Positions 18,688-28,274 of a stretch of DNA of 64,000 nucleotides are shown one piece after another. This stretch comes from Enterococcus innesii. Its GTDB lineage: Bacteria; Bacillota; Bacilli; Lactobacillales; Enterococcaceae. The position numbers and the translations under genes were made by a program. Numbering within the stretch: position 1 is the stretch's first letter; every line of letters begins with the position of its first letter. The stretch lies in contig JAHHEN010000002.1 in NCBI GenBank assembly GCA_018982785.1, positions 550,362 through 614,361 on the forward strand. Direction: 5' to 3'. The notes under the pieces are model-generated. The model did no database searches. It was not told the DNA's origin and was given only the letters and a program-made list of their open reading frames with translations.

Positions 18688-19523
18688 GGGACACGATAAA
18701 TGGCGTCAGTTATTTTTATCAGTGGTTGCAACCGTACCGACCAGCCTTACCAACCCTTGTGGCATTGCATGGCTTCACGGGTTCTTCGGAAAGTTTTCGA
18801 CCGGTTTTTGTAGAGGAAGGTTCTTATAATGTATTGGCAGTCGACTTGATTGGACATGGACGGTCATCGATTTATGTCCATCCCATGCGTTATGAACTTC
18901 CTTTACTGGTGGAGGATCTCGCACAGCTTTTAGCGATGCTAGGGATTGAACGTTATGGTCTTTATGGCTACTCGATGGGGGCACGAATCGCACTTTTTTG
19001 GGCGGTCATGGAACCAGCTGCAGTGACCCATCTTTTGCTTGAGAGTGGTTCCCCCGGGTTAGCTGATCCAGCGGAACGACTCGCTCGTCAGCGACACGAT
19101 CGTTGGTTAGCGTTGCGCTTACTAAGGGAGCCTCTGGTCGATTTTGTCGATTACTGGCAAGAACTGCCGTTGTTTGCTAGTCAAAAGGAGCTACCCTTAG
19201 TGCAGCAGGCTGCTGTACGGCAAGGTCGCTTGCAGCAAAATAAATTTGGCTTGGCAGTAAGCTTGGTTTACGGTGGTACTGGCAAACAGCCAAGCTGTTG
19301 GTCGGCACTTCCGCAGCTAGCTTGTGAAATTCTTTGTTTAGCGGGGGAAAAAGATTTAAAGTTTCGTAAAATCGCCCACCAAATGAAGCAGCTGCAACCA
19401 GAGATGACCATCAAAGTCGTTGCTAATGCTGGACATTGTATCCATTTAGAACAGCCGACACAGGTTCGTCATGAAATCGATCAATGGTTTGTAAAAGGAT
19501 CGGGGCCACAGTCAGCTGATTGA
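18684..19523 (+). CDS. menH: 2-succinyl-6-hydroxy-2,4-cyclohexadiene-1-carboxylate synthase
   Basis: A 279-aa alpha/beta hydrolase that eliminates pyruvate from SEPHCHC. The oxyanion HGFTGSSESF, nucleophile Ser in GYSMGARIAL and catalytic His in NAGHCIHLEQP are all present in MenH context. ATG 18684 overlaps the menD stop. Confidence 0.9.
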   Translation: MRDTINGVSYFYQWLQPYRPALPTLVALHGFTGSSESFRPVFVEEGSYNVLAVDLIGHGRSSIYVHPMRYELPLLVEDLAQLLAMLGIERYGLYGYSMGARIALFWAVMEPAAVTHLLLESGSPGLADPAERLARQRHDRWLALRLLREPLVDFVDYWQELPLFASQKELPLVQQAAVRQGRLQQNKFGLAVSLVYGGTGKQPSCWSALPQLACEILCLAGEKDLKFRKIAHQMKQLQPEMTIKVVANAGHCIHLEQPTQVRHEIDQWFVKGSGPQSAD

Positions 19524-19538
19524 CAAGGAGAGAACGCA

Positions 19539-20666
19539 ATGAAGATTGAAAAAATTGAACGCATCGCCTGTCGCTTGCCCCTCAAACAACCCTTTGTGAC
19601 AAGTTACGGACAATTAACAGAAAAAGCCTTTGATCTTTATTTGGTGACGGCAGAGGATGGAATGGTTGGCATCGGTGAATTGGTCGCTTTTGAGCAGCCA
19701 GATTACATTGAAGAAACCCTCTTTTCTGCTCGACAAGTGATTGAAACAGCACTGATCCCATTATTGATTGACCAGGAGATCGAGCATCCGCAAGAAGTTT
19801 GGCAATTGTTTCAAACGGTCCAAGGAAACTACATGGCAAAATCGGCTTTGGAAACAGCAATTTGGGATCTATATGGCAAGCAAACGCATCAAAGTGTGAA
19901 AGAGCTGTATACCGCAACCCGACCGAGTGTCGCTGTTGGCGTTAGTATCGGCATACAAGACTCTGTCGAAAAACTAATGGCTCTTGTTGCCGCTTATGTC
20001 GCCCAAGGGTATCAACGAATCAAGTTAAAAATCAAGCCGGGGCAAGATGTGGCACCCTTGCGAGCGATTCGACAAGCCTTTCCAGAATTGCTTTTGATGG
20101 CAGATGCGAACGGGGCCTATCAAAGTGAGCCTGAACGCATTTTGGCATTGGATGACTTAGGCTTGGTGATGATCGAGCAACCCCTTAAGGTACGAGATCT
20201 GGTGGGGCACAGTCAGCTACAGCGACAGATGAAGACGCCTCTATGTTTGGATGAAGATATTCGAACGGCAGAAGACGTCGATACAGTCGCAGCACTGGAC
20301 AGCTGCCGTGCGATCAACCTGAAAATCCCTCGTGTCGGTGGGATCACCGAAGCTTTGCGGATCCTTGATCGATGTCAAACCCATGGACTGCTTGTTTGGT
20401 TAGGCGGCATGTTTGAGTCTGGTGTAGGACGAGCCATGAATTTGCAATTTGCGAGTCAAGATATTTTCCATTTTCCCGGGGACCTTTCCGCTTCTGACCG
20501 TTACTTTTATGATGATGTCATTACACAGCCTGCAACTTTGCATGAAGGCAAGCTGCTGGTACCTGATGGAAAGGGCTTTGGTATCACATTAGCTGAAACA
20601 AAGCTAAGTCAATATGGGCAATCTAAAGAACGTATCTACTCAAGAAAACGGTCAGCGAAAGAATAA
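19539..20666 (+). CDS. menC: o-succinylbenzoate synthase
   Basis: A 375-aa enolase-superfamily enzyme dehydrating SHCHC to o-succinylbenzoate. The catalytic Lys pair is in RIKLKIKPGQD. The metal ligands are in MADANGAY, MIEQPL and CLDEDI, and the second general-base Lys is in AINLKIPRVGG. ATG 19539 follows AAGGAGAG. It ends the men operon; menA and a methyltransferase gene are not in this window. The last ~20 residues are Lys/Arg/Ser-rich and beyond the usual end. Confidence 0.92.
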   Translation: MKIEKIERIACRLPLKQPFVTSYGQLTEKAFDLYLVTAEDGMVGIGELVAFEQPDYIEETLFSARQVIETALIPLLIDQEIEHPQEVWQLFQTVQGNYMAKSALETAIWDLYGKQTHQSVKELYTATRPSVAVGVSIGIQDSVEKLMALVAAYVAQGYQRIKLKIKPGQDVAPLRAIRQAFPELLLMADANGAYQSEPERILALDDLGLVMIEQPLKVRDLVGHSQLQRQMKTPLCLDEDIRTAEDVDTVAALDSCRAINLKIPRVGGITEALRILDRCQTHGLLVWLGGMFESGVGRAMNLQFASQDIFHFPGDLSASDRYFYDDVITQPATLHEGKLLVPDGKGFGITLAETKLSQYGQSKERIYSRKRSAKE

Positions 20667-20693
20667 CCGCAGCGAAAGAAAACACAGCGAAAG

Positions 20694-20735
20694 CAAAAGA
20701 AACGGCGAGCAGGGAAATCTGCTGGCCGTTTCTTT
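20694..20735. terminator. bidirectional terminator between menC and the convergent ligase gene
   Basis: AAAAGAAACGGC pairs with GCCGTTTCTTTTG over an inner AGCAG/CTGCT stem. Confidence 0.85.
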
Positions 20736-20739
20736 TGTT

Positions 20740-22278
20740 TTAGTCTGCGTTTTTGAATTCTTTTTCAATTTGTAGTCGTTGAACTTTCATGGTTGCTGTT
20801 CGTGGGATATCTTCGTAGTCGCGTAAAATTGGCTGATTGAGGTGAGGGAGATCTTCCACCATTTTCCACCAAGCATCCCAATCCATTTCACGATTTGGCG
20901 CTAAAGCAATGATTGGTTGTGGTGAGTTTTCTTTGTCGCGAACAATCACAACTTCGGCAAGGAAGTCTAAATGATCTAGCAAAAGGTCTTCCAAGGCAAG
21001 ATTGCTTTCAATATTTTTGATCAAGTCCACTTGACGGTCTTTTAAGTAAAGATGGCCCTGATCATCCATCATGCCGTAGTCACCACTGTCCCACCAAGCG
21101 CCATAGACATTGTCAGCAAAACGCTGATCTTCTTTATAATAGGTCAACGCGCGTCCTTTTGAAAGGAAATGGATGTGCCCATCGGTATTGGCTGGCAGCT
21201 CGTTGCCCTCTGCATCGGCGATCCGTGCTCTCGTTAAGTCCTCGAGACCCACACCCATATCACGGGCATCGTTGGTAGCGATGCTTTCTAAGGTATGTGC
21301 TTTTAGGATCATTGGCCCGCATTCACTTTGACCATAGACTTGCAAAAAGATTGCTTCTTTTGTTGCTGAAGTATTTAAAAAAGTGGCCATTGTTTGGTTG
21401 TTGATGGCATCAAAGGTTGAATGGTAATAGCGAATATTGGCGAAAGCATCTGGTTGTTCTTTTGCTACAAAGCTCCATTGGACAAAATTGTTTGGATGAG
21501 TTTCCAAAGCGATTGGTGGGTATTCTTTTAGCATGCTTACGACATGAGCGCCGTTGGCATTGGCTAATGGCATCATCGGAAAGCCCATCGCCATCAAGGA
21601 TGAGATGCCAATATTGAAGCGGGAGTGCACCGGTGAGATATGGAACGCAATTAAATCAGAGTCTGCTTTGGTGCGATCAATCTTGGTGAAGATCGTTTTT
21701 TGCCATTTTGTCCGCCAGCCCATGGAGTTTGCCGAATGACAAATCAATTTTGGAATACCCGTTGTTCCAGAAGTGTGGGTCATATAAGAAATTTGATCCA
21801 CCGGTAACTCAGTTTGGGCCACTGGTTCCGCTGGTTGTTGCAGCAGATGACGAACAGCAATCTGTTTGTCAGTACTGCTATTTTTCACTTGTGCGACGCG
21901 GCCTTCGGTTTCTTCATCAAATAAGATGAATGGATCTTCTAAGCGATCCACAAACACTTCGATGGTTTCAGCAGGAAAATGATAGGAGATCATGGCAGGA
22001 ACGGCACCAAGGTAAGAAGCAGCCGTTGCTAATAAATAGGTATCGAATTTTGAAGATTTGTAAAGAATGATTTTATCGCCGGCTTGCACGCCTAGTGCAG
22101 CAAGTTGGTACGCACGTTTTAAAATCATTTCATAGCTCGAACGGTAGGTACTACGATAGCCAAGTTCAGGAAATGCTGGCAGCACTTCATCGTGGATGAT
22201 GGTTGTGTCAGGAAATGCCTCGGCAGCTTCGCGGTAATTGGTGTAAAGATTTAATGGACGATAGTCTAAAATGGTCAA
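20740..22278 (-). CDS. AMP-binding (acyl-CoA synthetase-like) enzyme
   Basis: An ANL-superfamily adenylate-forming enzyme of about 512 aa. It has the P-loop MTHTSGTTGIPKL, QVYGQSECGP and WWDSGDYGMMDDQGHLYLKDR; the C-terminal Lys region is PRTATMKVQRLQIEK. It is not MenE (different motifs), and no carrier protein is adjacent. The substrate acid is unknown. TTG 22278 is chosen because AAAGGAG sits 9-10 nt upstream; the earlier in-frame GTG overlaps the ribosome site itself. A 10-bp inverted repeat lies upstream at 22413. Confidence 0.78.
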   Translation of the reverse strand: MTILDYRPLNLYTNYREAAEAFPDTTIIHDEVLPAFPELGYRSTYRSSYEMILKRAYQLAALGVQAGDKIILYKSSKFDTYLLATAASYLGAVPAMISYHFPAETIEVFVDRLEDPFILFDEETEGRVAQVKNSSTDKQIAVRHLLQQPAEPVAQTELPVDQISYMTHTSGTTGIPKLICHSANSMGWRTKWQKTIFTKIDRTKADSDLIAFHISPVHSRFNIGISSLMAMGFPMMPLANANGAHVVSMLKEYPPIALETHPNNFVQWSFVAKEQPDAFANIRYYHSTFDAINNQTMATFLNTSATKEAIFLQVYGQSECGPMILKAHTLESIATNDARDMGVGLEDLTRARIADAEGNELPANTDGHIHFLSKGRALTYYKEDQRFADNVYGAWWDSGDYGMMDDQGHLYLKDRQVDLIKNIESNLALEDLLLDHLDFLAEVVIVRDKENSPQPIIALAPNREMDWDAWWKMVEDLPHLNQPILRDYEDIPRTATMKVQRLQIEKEFKNAD

Positions 22279-22412
22279 ATAGAACACTCCTTTAAAAGTT
22301 CGTGAAAAACTTCATTTGATTTCTCCATTTTAGCACAGGAATTTCTCGATACAATAGATTTTCAGTGTTTTTTATTTATTTCTAAAAAATCCTTCCCTCA
22401 AAGACTTTCGAA

Positions 22413-22445
22413 GAATGAATGACTGTGATGTGTTATCATTCATTC
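22413..22445. repeat. 10-bp inverted repeat, possible operator
   Basis: GAATGAATGA (22413-22422) and TCATTCATTC (22436-22445) flank a 13-bp centre. There is no T run, so it is more likely a protein-binding site upstream of the AMP-ligase gene than a terminator. Confidence 0.45.
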
Positions 22446-22472
22446 CTCGTACTAAGCGGAAAAAGCGCATAA

Positions 22473-23096
22473 TCAACGGGTGTATTTTACTACAAAATCT
22501 TCGATTGGGAGCCGGAAATCCGGATAGCGTGCTTCTAATTCTGCACGACTCCAATTCCACCAAGCGATTTCTTTTAAAGCAGTGATCGTTTCTGGATCAA
22601 AGCGGTATTTGATCACTTTTGCTGGAACCCCGCCGACGATCGCATAAGGCGGCACATCTTTGGTTACGACTGCGTTTGAGGCGATCACGGCACCATCACC
22701 GACGGTCAAACCAGATTGGATCACGGCACCGTGGCCGATCCAGACATCATTGCCAATGACGGTCGTTTTTGCTTTGCGTTTTTCTAAGAAGGACTCGTCC
22801 TTTGGCGCAAATCCATAGCCTTCGCCATTATAGGCAAAAAGATGCTGACTAGGGCGTTCATAGGGATGATTGGTGGGGCCGATGCGGACCATCGCTGCGA
22901 TACTGATAAAACGTCCTAATTGACTGTTCTGAATAAAGCAATATTGCCCCGTATAGGTATAATTGCCGATGGAAGAATGATAAATGTGATTGGCTTCGCC
23001 AATTTCGACATAGTCTCCTAAAGTTGTGTCTTGAAGCTGCGAGTCTTTGCCGACGATCGGCTGTTTATCTGGAAAATTTGTGATCGATAGGTGCAT
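22473..23096 (-). CDS. xenobiotic-type hexapeptide acetyltransferase (CatB/Vat-like fold)
   Basis: A 207-aa left-handed beta-helix acyltransferase. Hexapeptide repeats run from [13 protein letters not shown] to the core [19 protein letters not shown], then [32 protein letters not shown]. The active-site His lies in [11 protein letters not shown]. Related enzymes acetylate chloramphenicol, streptogramins or sugars; the specific substrate cannot be told. ATG 23096 is preferred because GAGAGGA ends 8 nt before it, whereas ATG 23105 overlaps that sequence. Confidence 0.78.
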   Translation of the reverse strand: MHLSITNFPDKQPIVGKDSQLQDTTLGDYVEIGEANHIYHSSIGNYTYTGQYCFIQNSQLGRFISIAAMVRIGPTNHPYERPSQHLFAYNGEGYGFAPKDESFLEKRKAKTTVIGNDVWIGHGAVIQSGLTVGDGAVIASNAVVTKDVPPYAIVGGVPAKVIKYRFDPETITALKEIAWWNWSRAELEARYPDFRLPIEDFVVKYTR

Positions 23097-23190
23097 AGTA
23101 ATCATCCTCTCTTGCGTATTGCTATCATTTTACCGCACTTTTTTGTACTATTTGACTAATACGCACTAAAGACAAAAGGAGGTCTGCGTT

Positions 23191-24384
23191 ATGGAGACGA
23201 TTTATCAGTTAGATAAGATGACCGAAACGATAGGTAAGCGAGCAATCAAAAAAGGATACACGTTAAAAAATCAAGCGGCCCCAGAGGCGCTGTTTGTACG
23301 CAGTTCAACGGTTCCTAACGAATTGATCACACCCAAATTAGCGGTGATCGCTCGCTCAGGAACAGGCACCAATACGATCGATTTGGCACGGTGTACTCAA
23401 AATGGCACAGTAGTCTTCAATAGTCCCGGTGTCAATGCCAATGCAGTCAAAGAATTGGTGCTCTCCAATTTGTTTCTCAGCGTTCGCCCCTTATTCAAAG
23501 CCATCCAGACGGTAGCCGATTTGCAAGAAGAGCTAACGTCAGGTCAAATTGAAGCAGAAGATGTGTTGAAGGTAGCTGAAGAACGGCGAAAAGAAGTGAT
23601 CGGCGAAGAATTAGCTGGAAAAACCATCGGTATTTTAGGCTTAGGAGAGATCGGTGAACGGGTGGCAAAAGCCTGTCACCAGTTAGGAATGGAAGTCCTC
23701 GGCTATGCCCGTACGAAAAAAGCGGCCCACGATTACGAACAAGTCAGTGACTTGCACGTACTGTTGGCCGAATCAGATTTTGTGGTGGTTTTGCTTCCTT
23801 TGAGTCAAGAGACCCACGGCTTGCTGAATCGACGAACGATTCAGCAGATGAAAAAAAATGCAGTGCTGATGAATTTTGGTCGTGGGGAGATCGTGGAAGA
23901 AACAGCCGTCTTAGAAGCATTAGCCAAAAATCAGCTCAAACAATACATCACTGATTTTCCTAGTGCGGGCTTGATCGGCCAACCGAAAGTATTGTGCTAT
24001 CCGCATATTGGCGGTAGTACTACCAATGCCTTGGAAAAAGGGGATCACGTAGTTTTTGATCGCATGCATGCCTATTTGCGCGCTGGGACGATTCAAGAAT
24101 CGGTCAACTTTCCTCATGCAGAGTTGCCTTTTTTGGCACCGTATCGCTTGGCGCTGTTTTATCACGACAAGCCTGGTGCTTTTGCCCCATTATTGCGGAT
24201 CATTTCTGAAGCAGGTGTAGATATCGATAATTTGACAAGTGAAAGAAAAGCCGGAGTCGCCTATACCTTGATCGATCTTGATGAGACAAATGAAACGCTG
24301 CTGCAAGATCTGCAAAAACAGATGCAGCAGGCAGGGGCAATCATTCGTGTACGTTTGATCAAAAATCCGCGAATCAGTGAATAG
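23191..24384 (+). CDS. serA: D-3-phosphoglycerate dehydrogenase-like 2-hydroxyacid dehydrogenase
   Basis: A 397-aa NAD-dependent dehydrogenase. VIARSGTGTNTIDL and NSPGVNANAVKELVL form the substrate domain. The Rossmann motif is GILGLGEIGERVA, with LLPLSQETHGL, NFGRGEIVEE and the catalytic His in YPHIGGSTTNA. A C-terminal ACT-like domain starts at RLALFYHDKPGAFA. This is the compact enterococcal SerA type for serine synthesis. No serC or serB is adjacent, so the physiological substrate is inferred. ATG 23191 follows AAAGGAGG. Confidence 0.82.
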   Translation: METIYQLDKMTETIGKRAIKKGYTLKNQAAPEALFVRSSTVPNELITPKLAVIARSGTGTNTIDLARCTQNGTVVFNSPGVNANAVKELVLSNLFLSVRPLFKAIQTVADLQEELTSGQIEAEDVLKVAEERRKEVIGEELAGKTIGILGLGEIGERVAKACHQLGMEVLGYARTKKAAHDYEQVSDLHVLLAESDFVVVLLPLSQETHGLLNRRTIQQMKKNAVLMNFGRGEIVEETAVLEALAKNQLKQYITDFPSAGLIGQPKVLCYPHIGGSTTNALEKGDHVVFDRMHAYLRAGTIQESVNFPHAELPFLAPYRLALFYHDKPGAFAPLLRIISEAGVDIDNLTSERKAGVAYTLIDLDETNETLLQDLQKQMQQAGAIIRVRLIKNPRISE

Positions 24385-24438
24385 TTGCCACCAACAATGT
24401 TTCTTGTTATGATGAAAAAAAAGTAAAGGAAGTTCATC

Positions 24439-25092
24439 ATGACGAATAAGTTTCAAGATAAAAAGAAGGTCGCTTTGCCTCGTTATCAGCAGATTGCCGT
24501 GGCGATCGCGGAACGAATCGTTGAAAATCGCTACCAAGTTGGGCAAAAGATCCATGCACGCTCAACGTTAGCCAGCAATTTCAATGTCTCTCCTGAAACA
24601 GCCCGTAAAGCGATCAATGTATTAGTTGATTTAGAAATCATGGATGTCCGTCATGGCAGCGGCGCCTATATTGCTTCAAAGGAAAAAGCACAGGCCTTTG
24701 TGGAACAATACCAAGATGTGCAGTCGATCCAAGAAATCAGACAAGACATTTTAGACAGTGTGGAGCGGCAGCAGCAAGAGCTGGATAATTTTTCTGACTT
24801 GTTGAACACGTTAGTGCAGCAGACCAAAAAGGTACACCACATGAGTCCGTTTGTGCCCTTTGAACTTCAGTTGACGGAACAAGCGCAGCATTTGGAAAAA
24901 AGTATCAATGAATTGAATATTTGGCAAGCCACAGGGGCGACGATCATCGCAATCCAAACAACCGAAGAATTGTTGTTGTCACCAGGACCTTATGCGAAAT
25001 TTAGTGCAGGCAATACGATTTATTTTGTCGGAAATGAACTGGCGTTGCAGCGCATGACCAATTTCTTCTATCCAACGGACCATTCAGCGTAA
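24439..25092 (+). CDS. busR: BusR-type GntR/RCK_C regulator of betaine uptake
   Basis: A 217-aa regulator: N-terminal GntR winged helix (residues ~12-75, ARSTLASNFNVSPETARKAI), a central coiled coil (~80-135, rich in Q/E/L), and a C-terminal RCK_C (TrkA_C) domain (~150-210, ATIIAIQTTEELLLSPGPYA). BusR of lactococci and streptococci has exactly this layout, binds cyclic di-AMP through RCK_C and represses busAB to control osmolyte import. The gene lies directly upstream of busAA-busAB, whose promoter carries a matching bipartite operator. ATG 24439 follows AAAGGAAG. Confidence 0.92.
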   Translation: MTNKFQDKKKVALPRYQQIAVAIAERIVENRYQVGQKIHARSTLASNFNVSPETARKAINVLVDLEIMDVRHGSGAYIASKEKAQAFVEQYQDVQSIQEIRQDILDSVERQQQELDNFSDLLNTLVQQTKKVHHMSPFVPFELQLTEQAQHLEKSINELNIWQATGATIIAIQTTEELLLSPGPYAKFSAGNTIYFVGNELALQRMTNFFYPTDHSA

Positions 25093-25105
25093 TTCTTTTT
25101 CCTGA

Positions 25106-25150
25106 TTCCCATGCTTTTTTGCAAAAGAAAAAGCATTGGGAAATTTTTTT
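25106..25150 (+). terminator. terminator of busR
   Basis: TTCCCATGCTTTTT pairs with AAAAAGCATTGGGAA (one bulge), followed by seven T. The T run ends inside the -35 box of the bus promoter, so the two elements are packed together. Confidence 0.8.
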
Positions 25151-25190
25151 GACAAAGTGACCACATCTTGTTAAGATAGTATGGTCACTT
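25149..25190 (+). promoter_or_regulatory. busA promoter with bipartite BusR operator
   Basis: TTGACA (25149-25154), a 17-bp spacer and TAAGAT (25172-25177) form a near-consensus promoter. AAGTGACC (25155-25162) and GGTCACTT (25183-25190) form an inverted pair separated by 20 bp, equivalent to AGTGAC-N22-GTCACT. One arm lies inside the promoter spacer and the other just past the -10, so a bound dimer-of-dimers would block polymerase. The long fixed spacing agrees with what is known of BusR recognition. Confidence 0.85.
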
Positions 25191-25225
25191 TCGTGAAATT
25201 TTTCAGAAAAAGGAGTATTAATCAT

Positions 25226-26440
25226 TTGAGTAAAGTTAAAGTGGAACACTTAACCAAAATCTTCGGTAAGAAAAAGCAGCAAGCTCTTGCCATGGTCAAA
25301 GAACAACGTAGCAAAAACGAGATTTTAGAAAAAACGGGTGCCACCGTCGGGGTCTATGATGTGAACTTCGAAGTCAACGAAGGCGAGATTTTCGTCATCA
25401 TGGGCCTTTCTGGAAGCGGGAAGTCAACATTGATTCGCCTCTTGAATCGATTGATCGAGCCGTCTGGCGGAGATATTTACATAGATGGCGTGGATGTTGC
25501 TAAAATGAGTAAAGAAGAACTGCGAGAAGTTCGCCGTCACAAAATCAACATGGTTTTCCAAAGCTTTGGCCTTTTCCCTCATCGGACGATTTTAGAGAAC
25601 ACAGAATACGGACTAGAAGTCCGTGGGGTCTCGAAAGAAGAACGAACAGCGAAAGCGGAAAAAGCGTTAGAAAACTCAGGGTTGCTTTCATTTAAAGACC
25701 AATATCCTGACCAGCTGTCTGGAGGGATGCAACAGCGTGTGGGACTTGCCCGTGCGTTAGCCAATGATCCAGAGATCCTCTTGATGGACGAAGCCTTTTC
25801 AGCACTCGATCCGCTGATTCGCCGTGAAATGCAAGATGAACTTTTAGAACTACAAGCCAATGTTCAAAAAACGATCATCTTTATCACCCATGATTTGAAC
25901 GAGGCCTTGCGGATCGGTGACCGGATCGCTTTAATGAAAGATGGTCAGATCATGCAGATCGGTACAGGAGAAGATATTTTGACGAATCCTGCCAACCAAT
26001 ACGTGCGTGATTTCGTGGAAGATGTCGATCGTTCCAAAGTCTTGACTGCGCAAAACATCATGGTTCCAGCATTGACGACGAACATCGAGATCGATGGACC
26101 AAGCGTAGCATTGAACCGGATGCGGAAAGAAGAAGTCAGCATGTTGTTAGCCGTTGACAAACGTCGTCACCTAAAAGGAAGTTTGACAGCCGAGTCTGCT
26201 CGTGAGGCACGGAAAAACAATCTGACCTTGAAGGAAGTTATTGATAAAAATGTTAAAAAGATTGATAAAGATATGCTGGTAACGGATATCTTCAATTTGA
26301 TCTATGATTCGCCTACACCTTTAGCTGTGGTAGAAAATGATCGTTTGATCGGAGTCGTGATCCGCGGAAGCGTGATTGAAGCGTTGGCTGAGACCGATTC
26401 AGCCGCTCAAGCAGAGGAAGGGGTAGTGACAAATGGATAA
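25226..26440 (+). CDS. busAA: glycine betaine ABC transporter ATPase
   Basis: A 404-aa OpuA/ProV-type ATPase. Walker A is GLSGSGKST, the Q loop is [13 protein letters not shown], the signature [15 protein letters not shown] and Walker [16 protein letters not shown]-terminal CBS region (~residues 270-385) senses ionic strength in this family. TTG 25226 is chosen because AAAAAGGAG lies 11 nt upstream; the in-frame ATG at 25181 falls inside the operator and promoter. The 3' end overlaps busAB by 8 bp. Confidence 0.92.
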   Translation: MSKVKVEHLTKIFGKKKQQALAMVKEQRSKNEILEKTGATVGVYDVNFEVNEGEIFVIMGLSGSGKSTLIRLLNRLIEPSGGDIYIDGVDVAKMSKEELREVRRHKINMVFQSFGLFPHRTILENTEYGLEVRGVSKEERTAKAEKALENSGLLSFKDQYPDQLSGGMQQRVGLARALANDPEILLMDEAFSALDPLIRREMQDELLELQANVQKTIIFITHDLNEALRIGDRIALMKDGQIMQIGTGEDILTNPANQYVRDFVEDVDRSKVLTAQNIMVPALTTNIEIDGPSVALNRMRKEEVSMLLAVDKRRHLKGSLTAESAREARKNNLTLKEVIDKNVKKIDKDMLVTDIFNLIYDSPTPLAVVENDRLIGVVIRGSVIEALAETDSAAQAEEGVVTNG

Positions 26441-28157
26441 TTTCTTACAACATACGATTCCGGTAGCTGATTGGGTCGAAAACTTTACTGATTGGCTAAC
26501 AGGAACTTTCAGTGGATTGTTTTCAGCCTTACAGTCTTTCGGACAATTTATCATGGACGCTATTACAAATGTATTATTGTTTGTACCACCGTTGTTAATG
26601 ATCGTCTTATTGACGGCTGCTGCCTTTTTCGTTTCACGCAAAAAATTCGGCTTGCCAGCCTTTACTTTTGTTGGGTTGCTGTTCATCTATAATCAAGGGT
26701 TATGGACAGACTTGATGAACACCGTGACGTTGGTCTTGTTGTCAAGTTTGGTTTCGATCATCATTGGGATTCCACTAGGGATCTTAATGGCGAAAAGCGA
26801 AAAAGCGCAAAGCATCGTGACGCCAATCTTAGACTTTATGCAAACGATGCCTGGTTTCGTTTATTTGATTCCTGCGGTTGCTTTCTTTGGGATCGGCATG
26901 GTTCCTGGGGTCTTCGCCTCAGTGATCTTTGCTCTACCACCAACCGTTCGGATGACGAACTTAGGGATTCGCCAAATTTCTCGTGAATTGGTAGAAGCCT
27001 CTGATTCCTTCGGTGGGACTGGCTGGCAAAAACTGATCAAATTAGAATTGCCACTAGCCAAAAGTACTATTTTGGCTGGGGTCAACCAAACGACGATGCT
27101 GGCATTATCAATGGTCGTGATCGCGTCAATGATCGGTGCTCCTGGGTTAGGGCGCGGCGTCTTATCCGCCTTACAACGAGCACAAGTCGGTAACGGATTT
27201 GTCAGTGGGGTATCCTTAGTTATTTTGGCGATCATTATGGATCGCTTTACCCAGAATTTGAACCGTTCGGCACATCAAAAAGCAGCGAGCAAGACGAGTC
27301 GCAAACAAAAACGTCTTTTTGGCGGGATTGCTGCAGCGGCAGTCGTTGCTTTGATTGGAGCATCGTTTGCTTTTGGAAATGTTTCTAACAGCAAAGGCAC
27401 GGTGAACTTGGCGTATGTCGAATGGGATACGGAAGTTGCATCTACCCATGTGGTGGCAGAAGTCTTGTCGCAAATGGGCTACGAAGTCAATACGACGCCA
27501 TTGGATAATGCCATCATGTGGGAATCGGTGGCAAAAGGGGAAGTTGACGGGATGGTTGCTGCTTGGCTGCCATCTACGCATCAATCCCAGTATGAACAGT
27601 ACCAAGACCAAGTCGAGAACTTGGGTCCTAACTTAGAAGGGGCAAAACTGGGGATCGTTGTACCAAGCTATATGGATGTAGATTCCATCGCAGACCTTTC
27701 TGACGAAGCTGGCAAAACCATCACTGGTATCGAACCAGGCGCTGGGGTCGTGAATGCAGCGGAAAATACGGTTGCGACGTATGACAACCTTTCAGATTGG
27801 AATGTCGCTACCTCTTCTTCAGGAGCGATGACAGTGGCATTGGGCCAAGCCATCAAGAACCAAGATGAGATCGTTATTACTGGTTGGTCTCCACATTGGA
27901 TGTTTGCGAAATATGATCTGAAATATCTGGATGATCCTGAAGGAACAATGGGTGAAGCAGAAAGCATCAATACTGTTGTACGCCAAGGATTAGCAGATGA
28001 CATGCCAGAAGTCTACGAAGTACTTGATCGTTTCAACTGGACACAAGAAGACATGGAAGAAGTCATGTTAGCAATCAATGACGGAACGTCAGCCGAAGAT
28101 GCAGCCAAAGATTGGGTAGCCAATCACCCAGAAGAAGTTGCTGCTTGGACGAACTAA
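26433..28157 (+). CDS. busAB: glycine betaine ABC transporter permease fused to substrate-binding domain
   Basis: A 574-aa fusion. An N-terminal permease has about seven membrane segments and the coupling loop [23 protein letters not shown] linker rich in Lys/Arg follows near residue 285, with a membrane anchor at about 295-310. The C-terminal OpuAC-type binding domain ([19 protein letters not shown] to [12 protein letters not shown]) contains Trp residues of the betaine cage. The permease-receptor fusion is characteristic of BusAB/OpuABC in lactic bacteria. Together with BusAA it imports betaine under osmotic stress. Confidence 0.93.
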   Translation: MDNFLQHTIPVADWVENFTDWLTGTFSGLFSALQSFGQFIMDAITNVLLFVPPLLMIVLLTAAAFFVSRKKFGLPAFTFVGLLFIYNQGLWTDLMNTVTLVLLSSLVSIIIGIPLGILMAKSEKAQSIVTPILDFMQTMPGFVYLIPAVAFFGIGMVPGVFASVIFALPPTVRMTNLGIRQISRELVEASDSFGGTGWQKLIKLELPLAKSTILAGVNQTTMLALSMVVIASMIGAPGLGRGVLSALQRAQVGNGFVSGVSLVILAIIMDRFTQNLNRSAHQKAASKTSRKQKRLFGGIAAAAVVALIGASFAFGNVSNSKGTVNLAYVEWDTEVASTHVVAEVLSQMGYEVNTTPLDNAIMWESVAKGEVDGMVAAWLPSTHQSQYEQYQDQVENLGPNLEGAKLGIVVPSYMDVDSIADLSDEAGKTITGIEPGAGVVNAAENTVATYDNLSDWNVATSSSGAMTVALGQAIKNQDEIVITGWSPHWMFAKYDLKYLDDPEGTMGEAESINTVVRQGLADDMPEVYEVLDRFNWTQEDMEEVMLAINDGTSAEDAAKDWVANHPEEVAAWTN

Positions 28158-28162
28158 TGTCT

Positions 28163-28204
28163 AAAAAAGAACGACCGCAGATTAAAGCGGTCGTTCTTTT
28201 TTTG
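28163..28204 (+). terminator. terminator of the bus operon
   Basis: AAAAAAGAACGACCGC pairs with GCGGTCGTTCTTTTTTT around AGATTAAA. Confidence 0.9.
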
Positions 28205-28274
28205 TTTAAAATACTTAGGTTCGTAACGAAAGACGAGGGGATGATTTTTGCAAAAGACGGAGCTTTTGTGCAAG

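Noticed and set aside
25181..25225. BusAA start at ATG 25181
   Set aside because: That ATG lies inside the operator and downstream end of the promoter, without a ribosome site; TTG 25226 has AAAAAGGAG.
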